From JAPLST01 sp964397565 (GTDB taxonomy: Bacteria; Auribacterota; UBA3054; JAPLST01), in assembly GCA_964397565.1 (NCBI GenBank), contig CAYNJC010000013.1, forward strand, positions 1-64,000: DNA of 64,000 nt, in the 5' to 3' direction. The notes below the pieces were generated by a model. That model was given only the letters and a program-made list of their open reading frames with translations, made no database searches and had not been told where the DNA came from. Shown piece by piece: positions 1 through 10,216 of this stretch (position 1 is its first letter; each line of letters opens with the position of its first letter). The translations under genes were made by a program, and so were the position numbers.

Positions 1-300
1 TGCCAGGATCACGGGTAAGATCGCCAGCTGAACTGGCTCCCACCTTGCAGAACTGGCTCCCACTTTGGCTGGCAAGTGCGATTGCAGTGTGGGAGCGACT
101 TTAGGTCGCGATGCTGCCAGGATCACGGGTAAGATCGCCAGCTGAACTGGCTCCCACCTTGCAGAACTGGCTCCCACCTTGGCTGGCATGTGTGATTGCA
201 GTGTGGGAGCGACTTCAGGTCGCGATGCTGCCAAGTTCACAGGTAAGATCGCCAGCCGAACTGGCTCCCACCTTGCAGAACTGGCTCCCACTTTGGCTCA
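1..300. repeat. REP array, left flank of a RAYT gene
   Basis: Two and a half tandem units of 114 bp (1-114, 115-228, 229 to about 300). Each unit holds two kinds of REP palindrome in opposite orientation. On the + strand, GTGGGAGCGACTT is followed by GGTCGC (stem GCGAC/GTCGC; for example 95-99 with 105-109). On the - strand, GTGGGAGCCAGTT is followed by GCTGGC (stem GCCAG/CTGGC; for example 23-27 with 33-37). Both share the GTGGGAGC head typical of REP elements mobilised by REP-associated tyrosine transposases. The array continues on the other side of the transposase gene at 822-1390. The first unit is cut by the window edge. Confidence 0.9.
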
Positions 301-303
301 TCA

Positions 304-813
304 TCAAGCATGATCCCCGGGAAAATCCCATGGCCACGGTGTTATAATAATAGCACGCTGCGCCGCACTGCTCGCGTGCCATGCCTCGGGCGTGCTTGCC
401 AGTTCTTTGCGCACGGGATTCATCTCTATGTATTTGCACACATACATGAGTTGTTTAGTTGACCTGATCCTGCTCTCATAGTACCCTTCCTGCCATGCAC
501 AGCCATGCTCCACAAGATATTTTGTTGTCTTGGCGCCGATGAACCCCATCAAGTTGCGCATAAATGCCGGCAAGGTAACATCATTGGTTGGTGCAAACAG
601 TGCATGCCAGTGATCCGGCATCACCACAAAGGCGGCAAACAGCGCTTTACCATTAACAGCGTTATGCAGAAAAGCATTTACCACCATGGACGACCATTCA
701 CCGCACAGCACAGCTTTCTTTGGTTGCAATGACTTCGTCACGAAAAAGGTGCCTGGCCCATCCAACAAGCGGTGCAGCCGCAAGTTTGCCGAGTGGGGCT
801 GGTTTGTGCTCAT
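304..813 (-). CDS. REP-associated tyrosine transposase (RAYT, Y1/HUH family)
   Basis: A 169-residue single-strand DNA transposase of the IS200-like Y1 superfamily. The HUH motif is in MPDHWHAL (His68, His70) and the catalytic tyrosine is probably Tyr128 in KYIEMNPVR, the usual RAYT tail motif. These enzymes bind REP hairpins as single-stranded DNA and nick beside them. The gene lies between two REP arrays carrying GTGGGAGC-headed palindromes, the expected context. The start ATG at 811-813 gives a normal RAYT length. The reading frame is intact, so the enzyme could be active. The C-terminus (after about residue 145) is poorly conserved in style and may be degenerate. Confidence 0.88.
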   Translation of the reverse strand: MSTNQPHSANLRLHRLLDGPGTFFVTKSLQPKKAVLCGEWSSMVVNAFLHNAVNGKALFAAFVVMPDHWHALFAPTNDVTLPAFMRNLMGFIGAKTTKYLVEHGCAWQEGYYESRIRSTKQLMYVCKYIEMNPVRKELASTPEAWHASSAAQRAIIITPWPWDFPGDHA

Positions 814-821
814 AATGTTGA

Positions 822-1390
822 TTATACCAAAGTGGGATTGACTTTGATGCGGGAGCGACTTCAGGTCGCGATGCTGCCAAGTTCACAGTTAAGATCGCCA
901 GCTGAACTGGCTCCCACCTTGGCTGGCAAGTGCGATTGCAGTGTGGGAGCGACTTCAGGTCGCGATGCTGCCAAGTTCACAGTTAAGATCGCCAGCAGAA
1001 CTGGCTCCCACCTTGGCTGGCATGTGTGATTGCAGTGTGGGAGCGACTTCAGGTCGCGATGCTGCTATGTTCACGGTTAAGATCGCCAGCTGAACTGGCT
1101 CCCACTTTGCAGAACTGCCCGCTCAACTGGCTCCCACTTTGGCTGGCAAGTGCGATTGCAGTGTGGGAGCGACTTTAGGTCGCGATGCTGCCAGGATCAC
1201 GGGTAAGATCGCCAGCTGAACTGGCTCCCACCTTGCAGAACTGGCTCCCACTTTGGCTGGCAAGTGCGATTGCAGTGTGGGAGCGACTTTAGGTCGCGAT
1301 GCTGCTATGTTCACGGTTAAGATCGCCAGCTGAACTGGCTCCCACTTTGCAGAACTGCCCGCTCAACTGGCTCCCAGTTTGCCGTCGCAG
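822..1390. repeat. REP array, right flank of the RAYT gene
   Basis: Continuation of the array at 1-300. The + oriented REP head GGGAGCGACTT recurs at 851, 945, 1039, 1165 and 1279, giving spacings of 94, 94, 126 and 114 bp. Between these lie - oriented copies with the GCCAG/CTGGC stem. The variable spacing comes from presence or absence of an extra half unit (TTGCAGAACTGGCTCCCA). The array ends about 10 bp before the tadA promoter. There is no coding potential. Confidence 0.9.
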
Positions 1391-1396
1391 CCCCGA

Positions 1397-1425
1397 TTGA
1401 CATTCCGGCGGGCACGTGGTAGAAT
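1397..1425 (+). promoter_or_regulatory. Promoter of tadA, probably giving a leaderless mRNA
   Basis: TTGACA at 1397-1402, a 17 bp spacer, and TAGAAT at 1420-1425. Transcription should begin about 7 bp downstream, at 1431-1433, which is the tadA ATG itself. No Shine-Dalgarno site lies upstream of that ATG, consistent with a leaderless transcript. Confidence 0.75.
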
Positions 1426-1430
1426 GCCGC

Positions 1431-1901
1431 ATGGACAACGGCATTCAGTTTACGCATGATTACTTTATGCGCGGTGCGCTGCGCGAAGCCGAGCAGGCCC
1501 TGCGCGAAGGCGAAGTGCCGGTCGGCGCAGTGATCGTCGCGGACGGCGTGCGCATCATAGCCCGCGCCCACAATCAGATGGAGCGGCTCAAAGACGCGAC
1601 CGCGCACGCCGAAATGGTCGCGCTAACCCAGGCGGCCGGCGCGCTGGGCGATTGGCGACTGGCACAGTGCACGTTGTATGTCACGCTCGAGCCCTGCGCC
1701 ATGTGCGCCGGCGCCTTGGTCCAGACGCGCCTCGGCCGGCTTGTCTTTGGCGCGCGCGATTGGCAGCAAGGCGGGGTGTTTTCCAATTTCGGCATCGCCC
1801 AGTTTGTCAAGCACACGCATCAGGTGGAGGTGATTGAAGGCGTCTTGGAAGACGAGTGCAAGGCGTTACTGCAGACGTTCTTCAAGAAGCTGCGCACATA
1901 A
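1431..1901 (+). CDS. tadA: tRNA-specific adenosine deaminase TadA
   Basis: A 156-residue cytidine-deaminase-fold enzyme that converts the wobble adenosine of tRNA-Arg(ACG) to inosine. The zinc site is visible: His59-Ala-Glu61 (HAE) and the PCAMC motif at 88-92. The FxxAARxA-like N-terminal helix and the length fit bacterial TadA. I chose ATG 1431 over the in-frame ATG at 1416 because 1416 lies inside the predicted promoter spacer. The gene is monocistronic and convergent with the pyrophosphohydrolase gene that follows. Confidence 0.95.
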   Translation: MDNGIQFTHDYFMRGALREAEQALREGEVPVGAVIVADGVRIIARAHNQMERLKDATAHAEMVALTQAAGALGDWRLAQCTLYVTLEPCAMCAGALVQTRLGRLVFGARDWQQGGVFSNFGIAQFVKHTHQVEVIEGVLEDECKALLQTFFKKLRT

Positions 1902-1931
1902 TGGTCCAGTCGCAGAACGGCTGGGCCATTA
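1899..1931. terminator. Bidirectional hairpin between convergent genes
   Basis: An 11 bp inverted repeat (TAATGGTCCAG at 1899-1909 and CTGGGCCATTA at 1921-1931, one G-U pair) spans both stop codons of the convergent genes. There is no U-tract, so it may act as an mRNA 3' end stabiliser rather than a classical intrinsic terminator. Confidence 0.55.
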
Positions 1932-2276
1932 CAACTCAGTGTACTTCGCGTTTGAGCCGCGCGCTTTCTCGACGGGATATTTGAGGGCGTTCTTGGCGAG
2001 TTTGCGTTCGATCGCCGCGGGCAGGTCAATCTTCAGATTGTCGCACAGTTCCAGCAAGTAGACGGCGATATCGGCGCATTCATCTTCGATGTGACCGCGC
2101 TTGGCGGCCAGGACGGCATCAATCGCGGCGCCGTTTTTCCACAGGAACAATTCCAACAGTTCGGTGGCTTCGATCGCGATCGCGGCCGCCATGTCTTTCG
2201 GGTTGTGAAACTGCAGCCAGTCACGTTCGTCGCGAAAACGGCGGATAAGCGTGAGCAGGCGTTCGAACTCAGCCAT
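1929..2276 (-). CDS. MazG-like nucleotide pyrophosphohydrolase
   Basis: A 115-residue all-alpha NTP pyrophosphohydrolase of the RS21-C6/dCTPase-like branch, which hydrolyses (d)NTPs to monophosphate and PPi. The metal-binding acidic helices are seen as EATELLELF (about residues 37-45) and HIEDECADIAVYLLEL (about 62-77). Start ATG 2274-2276 is 4 bp after the fusA stop, so the gene is read in the fusA operon. The frame stays open upstream of the ATG, but that part overlaps fusA and has no family similarity. Confidence 0.85.
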   Translation of the reverse strand: MAEFERLLTLIRRFRDERDWLQFHNPKDMAAAIAIEATELLELFLWKNGAAIDAVLAAKRGHIEDECADIAVYLLELCDNLKIDLPAAIERKLAKNALKYPVEKARGSNAKYTEL

Positions 2277-2280
2277 GGCG

Positions 2281-4347
<2,067 letters not shown>

Positions 4348-4396
4348 ACAAGTAGTACTGATGGGTGATTAGTACGCCAACTATCAATGAGCCGAA

Positions 4397-4425
4397 AGTA
4401 TACATAAAACACGGCGCAATGTCAA
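4397..4425 (-). promoter_or_regulatory. fusA promoter
   Basis: Read on the - strand: TTGACA (4425-4420), 17 bp spacer, TATACT (4402-4397). The predicted start near 4390 leaves a leader of about 43 nt before fusA. Confidence 0.8.
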
Positions 4426-4530
4426 CTGCACCGCAAGCCTGTCGTGAACAGAGTGGTACCGCGGATGTTCGCCGCAGCAACCGGGAAAAGTATAACAATT
4501 TCAGCCCCGCCGTGCACGCGTCTTTTTGGA

Positions 4531-4559
4531 TTGTGCTTTGACGACATTTATGGTATACT
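4531..4559 (+). promoter_or_regulatory. Promoter for the 4590 gene run
   Basis: TTGTGC at 4531-4536, a 17 bp spacer and TATACT at 4554-4559 preceded by TGG (extended -10 style). The start is predicted near 4566, about 24 bp before the GTG at 4590. The -35 is weak, the -10 good. Together with the fusA promoter it makes 4348-4589 a divergent promoter region without genes. Confidence 0.6.
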
Positions 4560-4589
4560 CTGCCAGGATAACACAACCAAGGATTATTC

Positions 4590-5255
4590 GTGAACTCAGA
4601 CCGCAGAAATCATCATATTGTGCTGGTGCCGGGGATCGATGACGTCCTGGCGCGCATGGCGCTGATCAAGGCCAGCGTCGAGCAGCATAGCATGCGTGCG
4701 CATGTCTTCGACTATCCCGCGCGCGACTGGACGATTGATCGTGCCTCGCTGACCCTGGCCACCTTCGTCGAGCGCGACGTGCTGGGCGGCGAGAAAACGC
4801 ATTCGGTCAGTTTCGTTGGCTTTGGCACCGGCAGTTTGGTCGAACGATTCTATTTGACGCATTACGAAATCCTGCCGGCGCGCCGCTGTGTCATCGTTGC
4901 CGATCCGCAGCACCCCTCGGACAAATATCGCACGCATAAGCCCGGCTGGCTCGGGCGTCGGCGCTATGGCGCCTTGCTGCAGCAGCTAGCCGAGGGGCCG
5001 GCCGGCTTTGCCACTCGCTGCGGCCAACCGCCGATTCCCTATGGCGTGATCGTCACTGGGACGGCCCTGGCGCCGGCGATGGACAAGCGCGACAACCAAG
5101 TGGTGGCGGAGTCGCTGTACACGCCACCGGCATTGCTGCATGGCGCGCGCGATGTTGCCTACGTGGCAGAGAAATGCGACCATGTCGCGCGCGACACCGC
5201 CGCGCTCGCGCTGATCACGACCTTCCTCCAGCACGGCTGGTTTACGCAGCAGTGA
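4590..5255 (+). CDS. Alpha/beta-hydrolase-like protein with a lost nucleophile
   Basis: A 221-residue protein beginning at GTG 4590 after an AAGGA ribosome site. HIVLVPGIDD (9-18) and VFDYPARDW resemble the first strands of small lipase/esterase-like hydrolases. SVSFVGFGTGSLVERFYL sits where these proteins have VGHSLGGLVARYYL. The elbow reads G-F-G-T-G, so the nucleophile serine is glycine and the protein is probably not a classical hydrolase. No signal peptide is evident. Its stop overlaps the ispG start (GTGA), implying translational coupling with the isoprenoid gene. The function is unknown. Confidence 0.6.
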   Translation: MNSDRRNHHIVLVPGIDDVLARMALIKASVEQHSMRAHVFDYPARDWTIDRASLTLATFVERDVLGGEKTHSVSFVGFGTGSLVERFYLTHYEILPARRCVIVADPQHPSDKYRTHKPGWLGRRRYGALLQQLAEGPAGFATRCGQPPIPYGVIVTGTALAPAMDKRDNQVVAESLYTPPALLHGARDVAYVAEKCDHVARDTAALALITTFLQHGWFTQQ

Positions 5256-6352
5256 GCCGGCACAGCACGCAGGCGGTGCGCGTCGGCGCACAAGTGATTG
5301 GCGGCACCGCGCAAATCAGCGTCCAGTCCATGACGACAACAGACACTCGTGCTGTGCGCGCGACCGTGGCGCAGATTATGGCGCTGGCGCAGGCCGGCTG
5401 CGACATTGTGCGCCTGGCGGTGCCCGACGCACAGGCCGCAGCCGCCTTGCCGGAGATTGTACGCGCTGTGCCCGTGCCGCTGGTCGCCGATATTCATTTT
5501 GATTACCGCCTAGCCCTGGCCGCGCTCGATGCCGGCGTCGCCAAATTGCGCATCAATCCGGGCAACATTGGCGCGGCCGACCGGGTGCGCGCGGTGGCAC
5601 AGGCGGCGCAGGCGCGCAATGTGCCGATCCGGGTGGGCGTCAATGCCGGCAGTTTGCAGCGTGACTTGCTGGCGCGCGTGGAGACCGGTGCAATGAGTTT
5701 GGGCGCCGCGATGGTTGAAAGCGCGTTGGCGGAGGCGCGCATGCTCGAAGACGCCGGCTGCACGGCGATCGTCCTAAGTGTCAAAGCCGCGCACGTGCCG
5801 GCCATGCTCGAGGCGTACACGCTGCTGGCCGAACGCTGCGCCTATCCGCTGCACATTGGCGTGACCGAAGCCGGCACACGCCAGGCCGGCGTGGTCAAGT
5901 CTGCCATCGGCATTGGCGCCCTGCTGGCGCGCGGGATCGGCGACACCTTGCGGGTCTCGTTGACCGCCGACCCCGTCGAGGAAGTGCGCGTGGGCCGGCG
6001 CATTTTGCAGGCGCTCGCATTGCGCCCGTACGGGCCGGATATTATCAGTTGCCCGACCTGTGGCCGCACGCAGGTGGATGTGATTGCGATTGCAGAAGAA
6101 CTGGAGCGGCGCGTGGCGGAAGACCCCGCCTTGCGTCAGGTGGCCTGTACCGTGGCGGTAATGGGCTGTGTCGTGAATGGGCCGGGCGAAGCGCGCATGG
6201 CCGATCTTGGCTTTGCCGGCGGCACGGATGCGGGCATGTTGTTTCGCAAAGGAGAATCCATCGGCAAGGTCGCCGTGGGCGACGCCGTGGAACGCTTGCT
6301 TGATGAACTACGAAGGATGCACGGCGATGGACATGCTCACACTGTTTCATGA
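5252..6352 (+). CDS. ispG: 4-hydroxy-3-methylbut-2-en-1-yl diphosphate synthase IspG
   Basis: A 366-residue [4Fe-4S] enzyme of the MEP isoprenoid pathway, converting MEcPP to HMBPP. The N-terminal barrel has QISVQSMTTTDTRA and KLRINPGN. The C-terminal cluster ligands are in SCPTCGRTQ and the later GCVVNGPGEA block. I chose GTG 5252 because it starts directly with the conserved SxxxTxxVxVG region and forms a 4 bp GTGA overlap with the preceding stop. The length matches the short bacterial IspG form (E. coli is 372), without the plant/Chlamydia-type insertion. It overlaps pyrE by 26 bp. Confidence 0.95.
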   Translation: MSRHSTQAVRVGAQVIGGTAQISVQSMTTTDTRAVRATVAQIMALAQAGCDIVRLAVPDAQAAAALPEIVRAVPVPLVADIHFDYRLALAALDAGVAKLRINPGNIGAADRVRAVAQAAQARNVPIRVGVNAGSLQRDLLARVETGAMSLGAAMVESALAEARMLEDAGCTAIVLSVKAAHVPAMLEAYTLLAERCAYPLHIGVTEAGTRQAGVVKSAIGIGALLARGIGDTLRVSLTADPVEEVRVGRRILQALALRPYGPDIISCPTCGRTQVDVIAIAEELERRVAEDPALRQVACTVAVMGCVVNGPGEARMADLGFAGGTDAGMLFRKGESIGKVAVGDAVERLLDELRRMHGDGHAHTVS

Positions 6353-6893
6353 ATGCGGCGCCTTGCTGGAAGGCCACTTTGTCTTGAGTTCAGGGTTGCA
6401 CAGCAATCGCTATTTGCAGTGCGCCAAAGTGCTGCAATACCCCGCCCATGCGGCGGCGTGCGGCGCGGGCATTGCCGCGCTGGTTAAGGACACGCCGCTG
6501 GACGCCGTGGTCGGGCCGGCGATGGGCGGCGTGATTATCGCCCACGAAGTGGGGCGGGCACTGCAACGGCGGGCGCTGTTCACCGAGCGCGAGAACGGCG
6601 AAATGACGCTGCGGCGTGGCTTCGCGCTGCAGCCCGGCGAACGCGTGCTGGTGGTCGAAGATGTCGTCACCACCGGCGGCTCAGCCCAGGAAGTGGCGCG
6701 CATGTTGACGGCACGTGGTATCCAGGTGGTGGGTGTGGCGGCGATTGTGGATCGCAGCAATGGCCGCGCGGCATTCGGCGTGCCGTTTCACGCCCTGTTC
6801 ACGCTCGAAGTTGCAACCTATGATCCGGTCGAGTGCCCGCTGTGCGCGCATGGCATGCCGTTAGTCAAGCCTGGCAGCAAGGGACTCACGTAA
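6327..6893 (+). CDS. pyrE: Orotate phosphoribosyltransferase
   Basis: A 188-residue enzyme of pyrimidine synthesis (orotate + PRPP to OMP). The PRPP loop VLVVEDVVTTGGS lies at 107-119 and the N-terminal FVLSSGLHSNRYLQC region (about 18-32) is the usual OPRTase dimer/substrate segment. The start ATG 6327 has GAAGG upstream at 6312-6316 and falls within the end of ispG. The next in-frame Met (6333) is an alternative. It is 21 bp upstream of argS in the same run. Confidence 0.93.
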   Translation: MDMLTLFHECGALLEGHFVLSSGLHSNRYLQCAKVLQYPAHAAACGAGIAALVKDTPLDAVVGPAMGGVIIAHEVGRALQRRALFTERENGEMTLRRGFALQPGERVLVVEDVVTTGGSAQEVARMLTARGIQVVGVAAIVDRSNGRAAFGVPFHALFTLEVATYDPVECPLCAHGMPLVKPGSKGLT

Positions 6894-6914
6894 CGCGCGG
6901 CACCCGCAGCTCCC

Positions 6915-8582
6915 ATGAAAACGCACGTTGAACAACTACTGGCGGACGTCATTCGCGACTGGTGGCAGACCCAGAATCTGGCGCCGGCCGAGATGCCGTC
7001 CGTCAGTGTGTCGGTGCCCAAGGACAAGGCCCACGGCGATTTTGCCTGCGCGGTCGTCATGGCCATCGCCAAAAAACTCGGACGCAATGCCCGCGCCCTG
7101 GCCGACGAACTCTGCCCGCTGGTGACCCAACGTTTGGCGGGCACTGGCACCTGCGCCGTGGCCGGCCCGGGCTTCCTCAACGTGACCCTGGCGGCGGACG
7201 CCGGCCTGCGCGTGTTCGCGCAGTTGCTCGAACGCGGCGACCAGCTTGGCTTCAGCAAGCATGGCGCCGGCAAGCGTGTCAATGTTGAGTATGTCAGCGC
7301 CAATCCGACCGGGCCGCTGACCGTCGGCCATGGACGCAACGCCGCGATCGGCGACATTGTCGCCACGATGCTGGCGGCGATCGGCTACGACGTCACGCGC
7401 GAATATTATTTCAATGATGCCGGCAACCAGATGAATGTCCTGGCACGCTCGGTGCGCACGCGCTATCGCCAACTGCTGGGCAGCGCCGAACAACTCGAGG
7501 AAAACGGGTATCAGGGCGACTACATCATTGACATCGCCAAGACGGTGTTGCAGGAGCATGGCGACCGCTTGCGCGACAGCGACGACCTCGCCATCTTCAA
7601 GCAGTATGCCGTCGCCGCCACTTTTGCCATGATCAAGGCGACCCTGGCGCGGATGGGCGTGCGGCATGATGTCTACTTCAACGAGCACACGCTGTACACT
7701 GACGGCAAGATCCAAGCGACGCTGGCAGAAATCGCCGCGCGCGGTTTGTCGTACGAGCAGGATGGTGCCCTGTGGTTTCGGGCCGCACAGTTCGGCGCCG
7801 AGAAAGACCGCGTGCTGGTCAAGTCCACCGGTGAGCCGACCTATCGTCTGCCCGATATTGCCTATCATCGCGAGAAGTTCGCGCGCGGCTACGACTGGAT
7901 GATTGATGTCTTCGGCGCGGATCATTTGACGACCTATCCGGACGTGCTGGCCTGCCTGGGCGCGCTGGGCTATGACACGACCAAATTGACGATCCTCATT
8001 CATCAATTTGTGACGATTGTGCAGAATGGCGAAATCGTCAAGATGTCAACGCGCAAAGCGAATTACATCACCCTCGACGAGCTGATGGATGACGTCGGCG
8101 TGGACGCCACGCGCTATTTCTTTGTCATGCGCAAACTGGGCAGCCATTTCGAATTTGATCTCGATCTGGCGAAGAAGCAGTCGCTCGATAACCCGGTCTT
8201 TTATGTGCAATATGCGCATGCCCGGATTTGCTCGGTGCTGCGCCATTGCGCGGCAGAAAAACCCCATCTGCAGATTGACCAATTGACCGCCGCAACGGTC
8301 AATGGCGCACTGCTTGCGGCGGAAGAGGAACAGGACCTCGTGCGCCATCTGGCACAGTGCGAGGAGACCATTCAACAGGCCGCACTGAGTTGTGAGCCAC
8401 ACCGCCTGACGGCCTACCTCGAGAAACTGGCCGAGTTGTTTCACCGCTATTACAATCAGCATCAGATTGTCGTGGCGGATGACGCGCTGGCGCTGGCGCG
8501 AATGGCCTTGGCGGTCATGATTCGCCATGTCCTGCGCAATGGCCTGCAGATGCTGGGCATCACCGCCGTGGAGCGGATGTAA
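6915..8582 (+). CDS. argS: Arginyl-tRNA synthetase
   Basis: A 555-residue class I aminoacyl-tRNA synthetase. Order: Add-1 N-terminal domain (about 1-115), catalytic core beginning SANPTGPLTVGHGR (128-141), KMSTR at about 376-380 (the KMSKS loop), and a C-terminal DALR anticodon-binding domain ending in VLRNGLQMLGI. The HIGH signature reads TVGH, a variant known in many bacterial ArgRS. The length is typical. Confidence 0.96.
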   Translation: MKTHVEQLLADVIRDWWQTQNLAPAEMPSVSVSVPKDKAHGDFACAVVMAIAKKLGRNARALADELCPLVTQRLAGTGTCAVAGPGFLNVTLAADAGLRVFAQLLERGDQLGFSKHGAGKRVNVEYVSANPTGPLTVGHGRNAAIGDIVATMLAAIGYDVTREYYFNDAGNQMNVLARSVRTRYRQLLGSAEQLEENGYQGDYIIDIAKTVLQEHGDRLRDSDDLAIFKQYAVAATFAMIKATLARMGVRHDVYFNEHTLYTDGKIQATLAEIAARGLSYEQDGALWFRAAQFGAEKDRVLVKSTGEPTYRLPDIAYHREKFARGYDWMIDVFGADHLTTYPDVLACLGALGYDTTKLTILIHQFVTIVQNGEIVKMSTRKANYITLDELMDDVGVDATRYFFVMRKLGSHFEFDLDLAKKQSLDNPVFYVQYAHARICSVLRHCAAEKPHLQIDQLTAATVNGALLAAEEEQDLVRHLAQCEETIQQAALSCEPHRLTAYLEKLAELFHRYYNQHQIVVADDALALARMALAVMIRHVLRNGLQMLGITAVERM

Positions 8583-8639
8583 CGCAGAAGGTGGAAGTTT
8601 TAAGGTTTAAGTTTTAGGTGTTAGGTCTGAACGGTACCC

Positions 8640-9209
8640 ATGCACAAAGATAAACACACAGCGGCGCCGCACCCGATCAAGCCGGGGCGCGGTGACGATG
8701 GCACGACCGATTTGCTGGTCGGCCGCGTCGAGAAAACCAATGACCTGATTGCCGTGCTGGGCGCGCTGGATGAAGTCAATGCCATGCTGGGCCTGGCCTT
8801 GTCGTTTGATTTGGACGAGGCCTCGCGGCGCGAGATCATTGCGGTGCAGCAATACATTTACCAGCTTTCGGCGCATGTGGCCGCGCGTGGCGCATACGAG
8901 ACACATCCGCCCCTGACGACCATGCTGGCCATGATTGACAACGACATCATCCTTGCCCAAGAACAGTTTGCCAATGATGGCGGATTCATTCAATATGATG
9001 GACGCTCGGGGCCGGCGGCGCTCCAAGTGGCACGCGCCATGTGCCGCCGCGCGGAACTGGCGCTGTGGCATGCAGCGCACGCAACGCCATTCGACCCGGT
9101 CGCCTTGCACGTGCTGAATCGCATGTCGCTCTGGCTCTTTTATATGGCGCGCATGGCGAATATCAAATTGGGCCAACACGAACACAAAGTCACGGACACT
9201 GCTTCCTAA
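8640..9209 (+). CDS. PduO-type cob(I)alamin adenosyltransferase
   Basis: A 189-residue protein that adenosylates cob(I)alamin/cobinamide with ATP. The ATP-binding N-terminus GRGDDGTTDLLVGRVEK (about 17-33) and LGALDEVNAMLG correspond to the family's TRTGDxGTT and DELN motifs. The C-terminal QVARAMCRRAELAL and LNRMSLWLFYMAR helices correspond to the VARxxCRRAER and LNRLSDYLF blocks. The 57 bp before it is an A/T- and G-rich stretch of GTTTTAAGG-like repeats with no gene. Confidence 0.85.
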   Translation: MHKDKHTAAPHPIKPGRGDDGTTDLLVGRVEKTNDLIAVLGALDEVNAMLGLALSFDLDEASRREIIAVQQYIYQLSAHVAARGAYETHPPLTTMLAMIDNDIILAQEQFANDGGFIQYDGRSGPAALQVARAMCRRAELALWHAAHATPFDPVALHVLNRMSLWLFYMARMANIKLGQHEHKVTDTAS

Positions 9210-9218
9210 GGACTACGT

Positions 9219-10103
9219 ATGCAATCATTGTTGACCATGTTCAAATCATTGGTGCGCGCAGCGCTGGATCTGCCATATCTGCTGGCCGACACGCTGTTTC
9301 TCGCGCCGGACAAGCGTCGTGTCTTGCGCACGCGCACTATTCTGCGCGTACCGCATCTGCCGCATCGCCGCGGCGGCAAACGCGCCTATGGCGAATGGTG
9401 CCACGTCACCGGCATTTTCCAAACGTTGCTGCACGCGCATCTGCCGCGCCCAACCGACAACTGCATTCTGGATGCCGGGTGCGGCACGGGCCTGCTCGCG
9501 CTGGCCGCCGAACCGTGGTTGGGCGACCACGGGCGCTATGTCGGTCTTGATGTCAGTGAGCACGACCTGGCCTTTTGTCGCCGTCATTTCCGCGAGCCAC
9601 ATTTTGAATTCGTGCACCTGCCGATTTATAATCAGCAATATGCCGCCAGCCAGGCGCGCGACCGTGTGCGCTGGCCGGTGGCCGACGCCGCTTTTGACAT
9701 GGTCACGGCCCTGTCGGTCTGGACCCACTTGAACGAAGACGATGCCGTGTTTTATTTCAAGGAGATTGACCGCGTACTGCGGCCCGGCGGCGCGGCGCTG
9801 ATCACCTTCTTTGTGCTGGATGAGGCCTATCAGCAAAGTCTGCCGTTGCGCACCGACCGCGCGGCGCGCTATCACACCACCGACAAACGCTGGTGGGTCT
9901 TCGATAAACCGTGTTCGCCGAGTGGCGCGTGGTTGTGCCCGACTTGGGCGGCGTGCCCGGAAGTGGCCGTGGGCGTGACCCCGCCGGGGCTGGCACTGCT
10001 GACCGCCGGCACGGCGCTGCAGATTGAACGCATCTATCCGGGCAATTGGAAAGAGCAGCCGGGCGTCTATTTCCAGGACGTTGTCCTGCTGCGCAAGCGG
10101 TGA
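9219..10103 (+). CDS. Class I SAM-dependent methyltransferase
   Basis: A 294-residue Rossmann-fold methyltransferase. Motif I is ILDAGCGTG (83-91), followed by VGLDVSEHDL (motif II) and DAAFDMVTALSVWTHL...RVLRPGGAALITFF (motifs IV-VI), typical of Methyltransf_11/25. The substrate is not indicated. It begins 9 bp after the adenosyltransferase stop and is the last gene before a REP cluster. The N-terminus (about residues 1-60) is basic and not part of the fold. Confidence 0.8.
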   Translation: MQSLLTMFKSLVRAALDLPYLLADTLFLAPDKRRVLRTRTILRVPHLPHRRGGKRAYGEWCHVTGIFQTLLHAHLPRPTDNCILDAGCGTGLLALAAEPWLGDHGRYVGLDVSEHDLAFCRRHFREPHFEFVHLPIYNQQYAASQARDRVRWPVADAAFDMVTALSVWTHLNEDDAVFYFKEIDRVLRPGGAALITFFVLDEAYQQSLPLRTDRAARYHTTDKRWWVFDKPCSPSGAWLCPTWAACPEVAVGVTPPGLALLTAGTALQIERIYPGNWKEQPGVYFQDVVLLRKR

Positions 10104-10106
10104 AGT

Positions 10107-10178
10107 GGAGCGCCAGGCTCCAGCCTGGCTCTGCGTTTGCGCATAGGAGCGCCAGGCTCCAGCCTGGCTTTGCGTTTG
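10107..10178. repeat. Two tandem REP elements (family 2)
   Basis: Two copies with a 39 bp period (start 10107 and 10146), each GGAGC-headed with a perfect stem GCCAGGCT/AGCCTGGC and followed by TCTGCGTTTG or TTGCGTTTG. They lie directly after a methyltransferase gene and before a RAYT gene, and an exact inverted copy is found inside that gene at 10661-10696. Confidence 0.9.
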
Positions 10179-10216
10179 TCCATGTTTTGCGCTAATATAA
10201 AGTCCGAACTTGCCTA

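Noticed and set aside
1..1390. CRISPR-like array
   Set aside because: Repeats are long, variable in spacing, palindromic and without unique spacers of constant length, and no cas genes are near. A RAYT gene sits in the middle.
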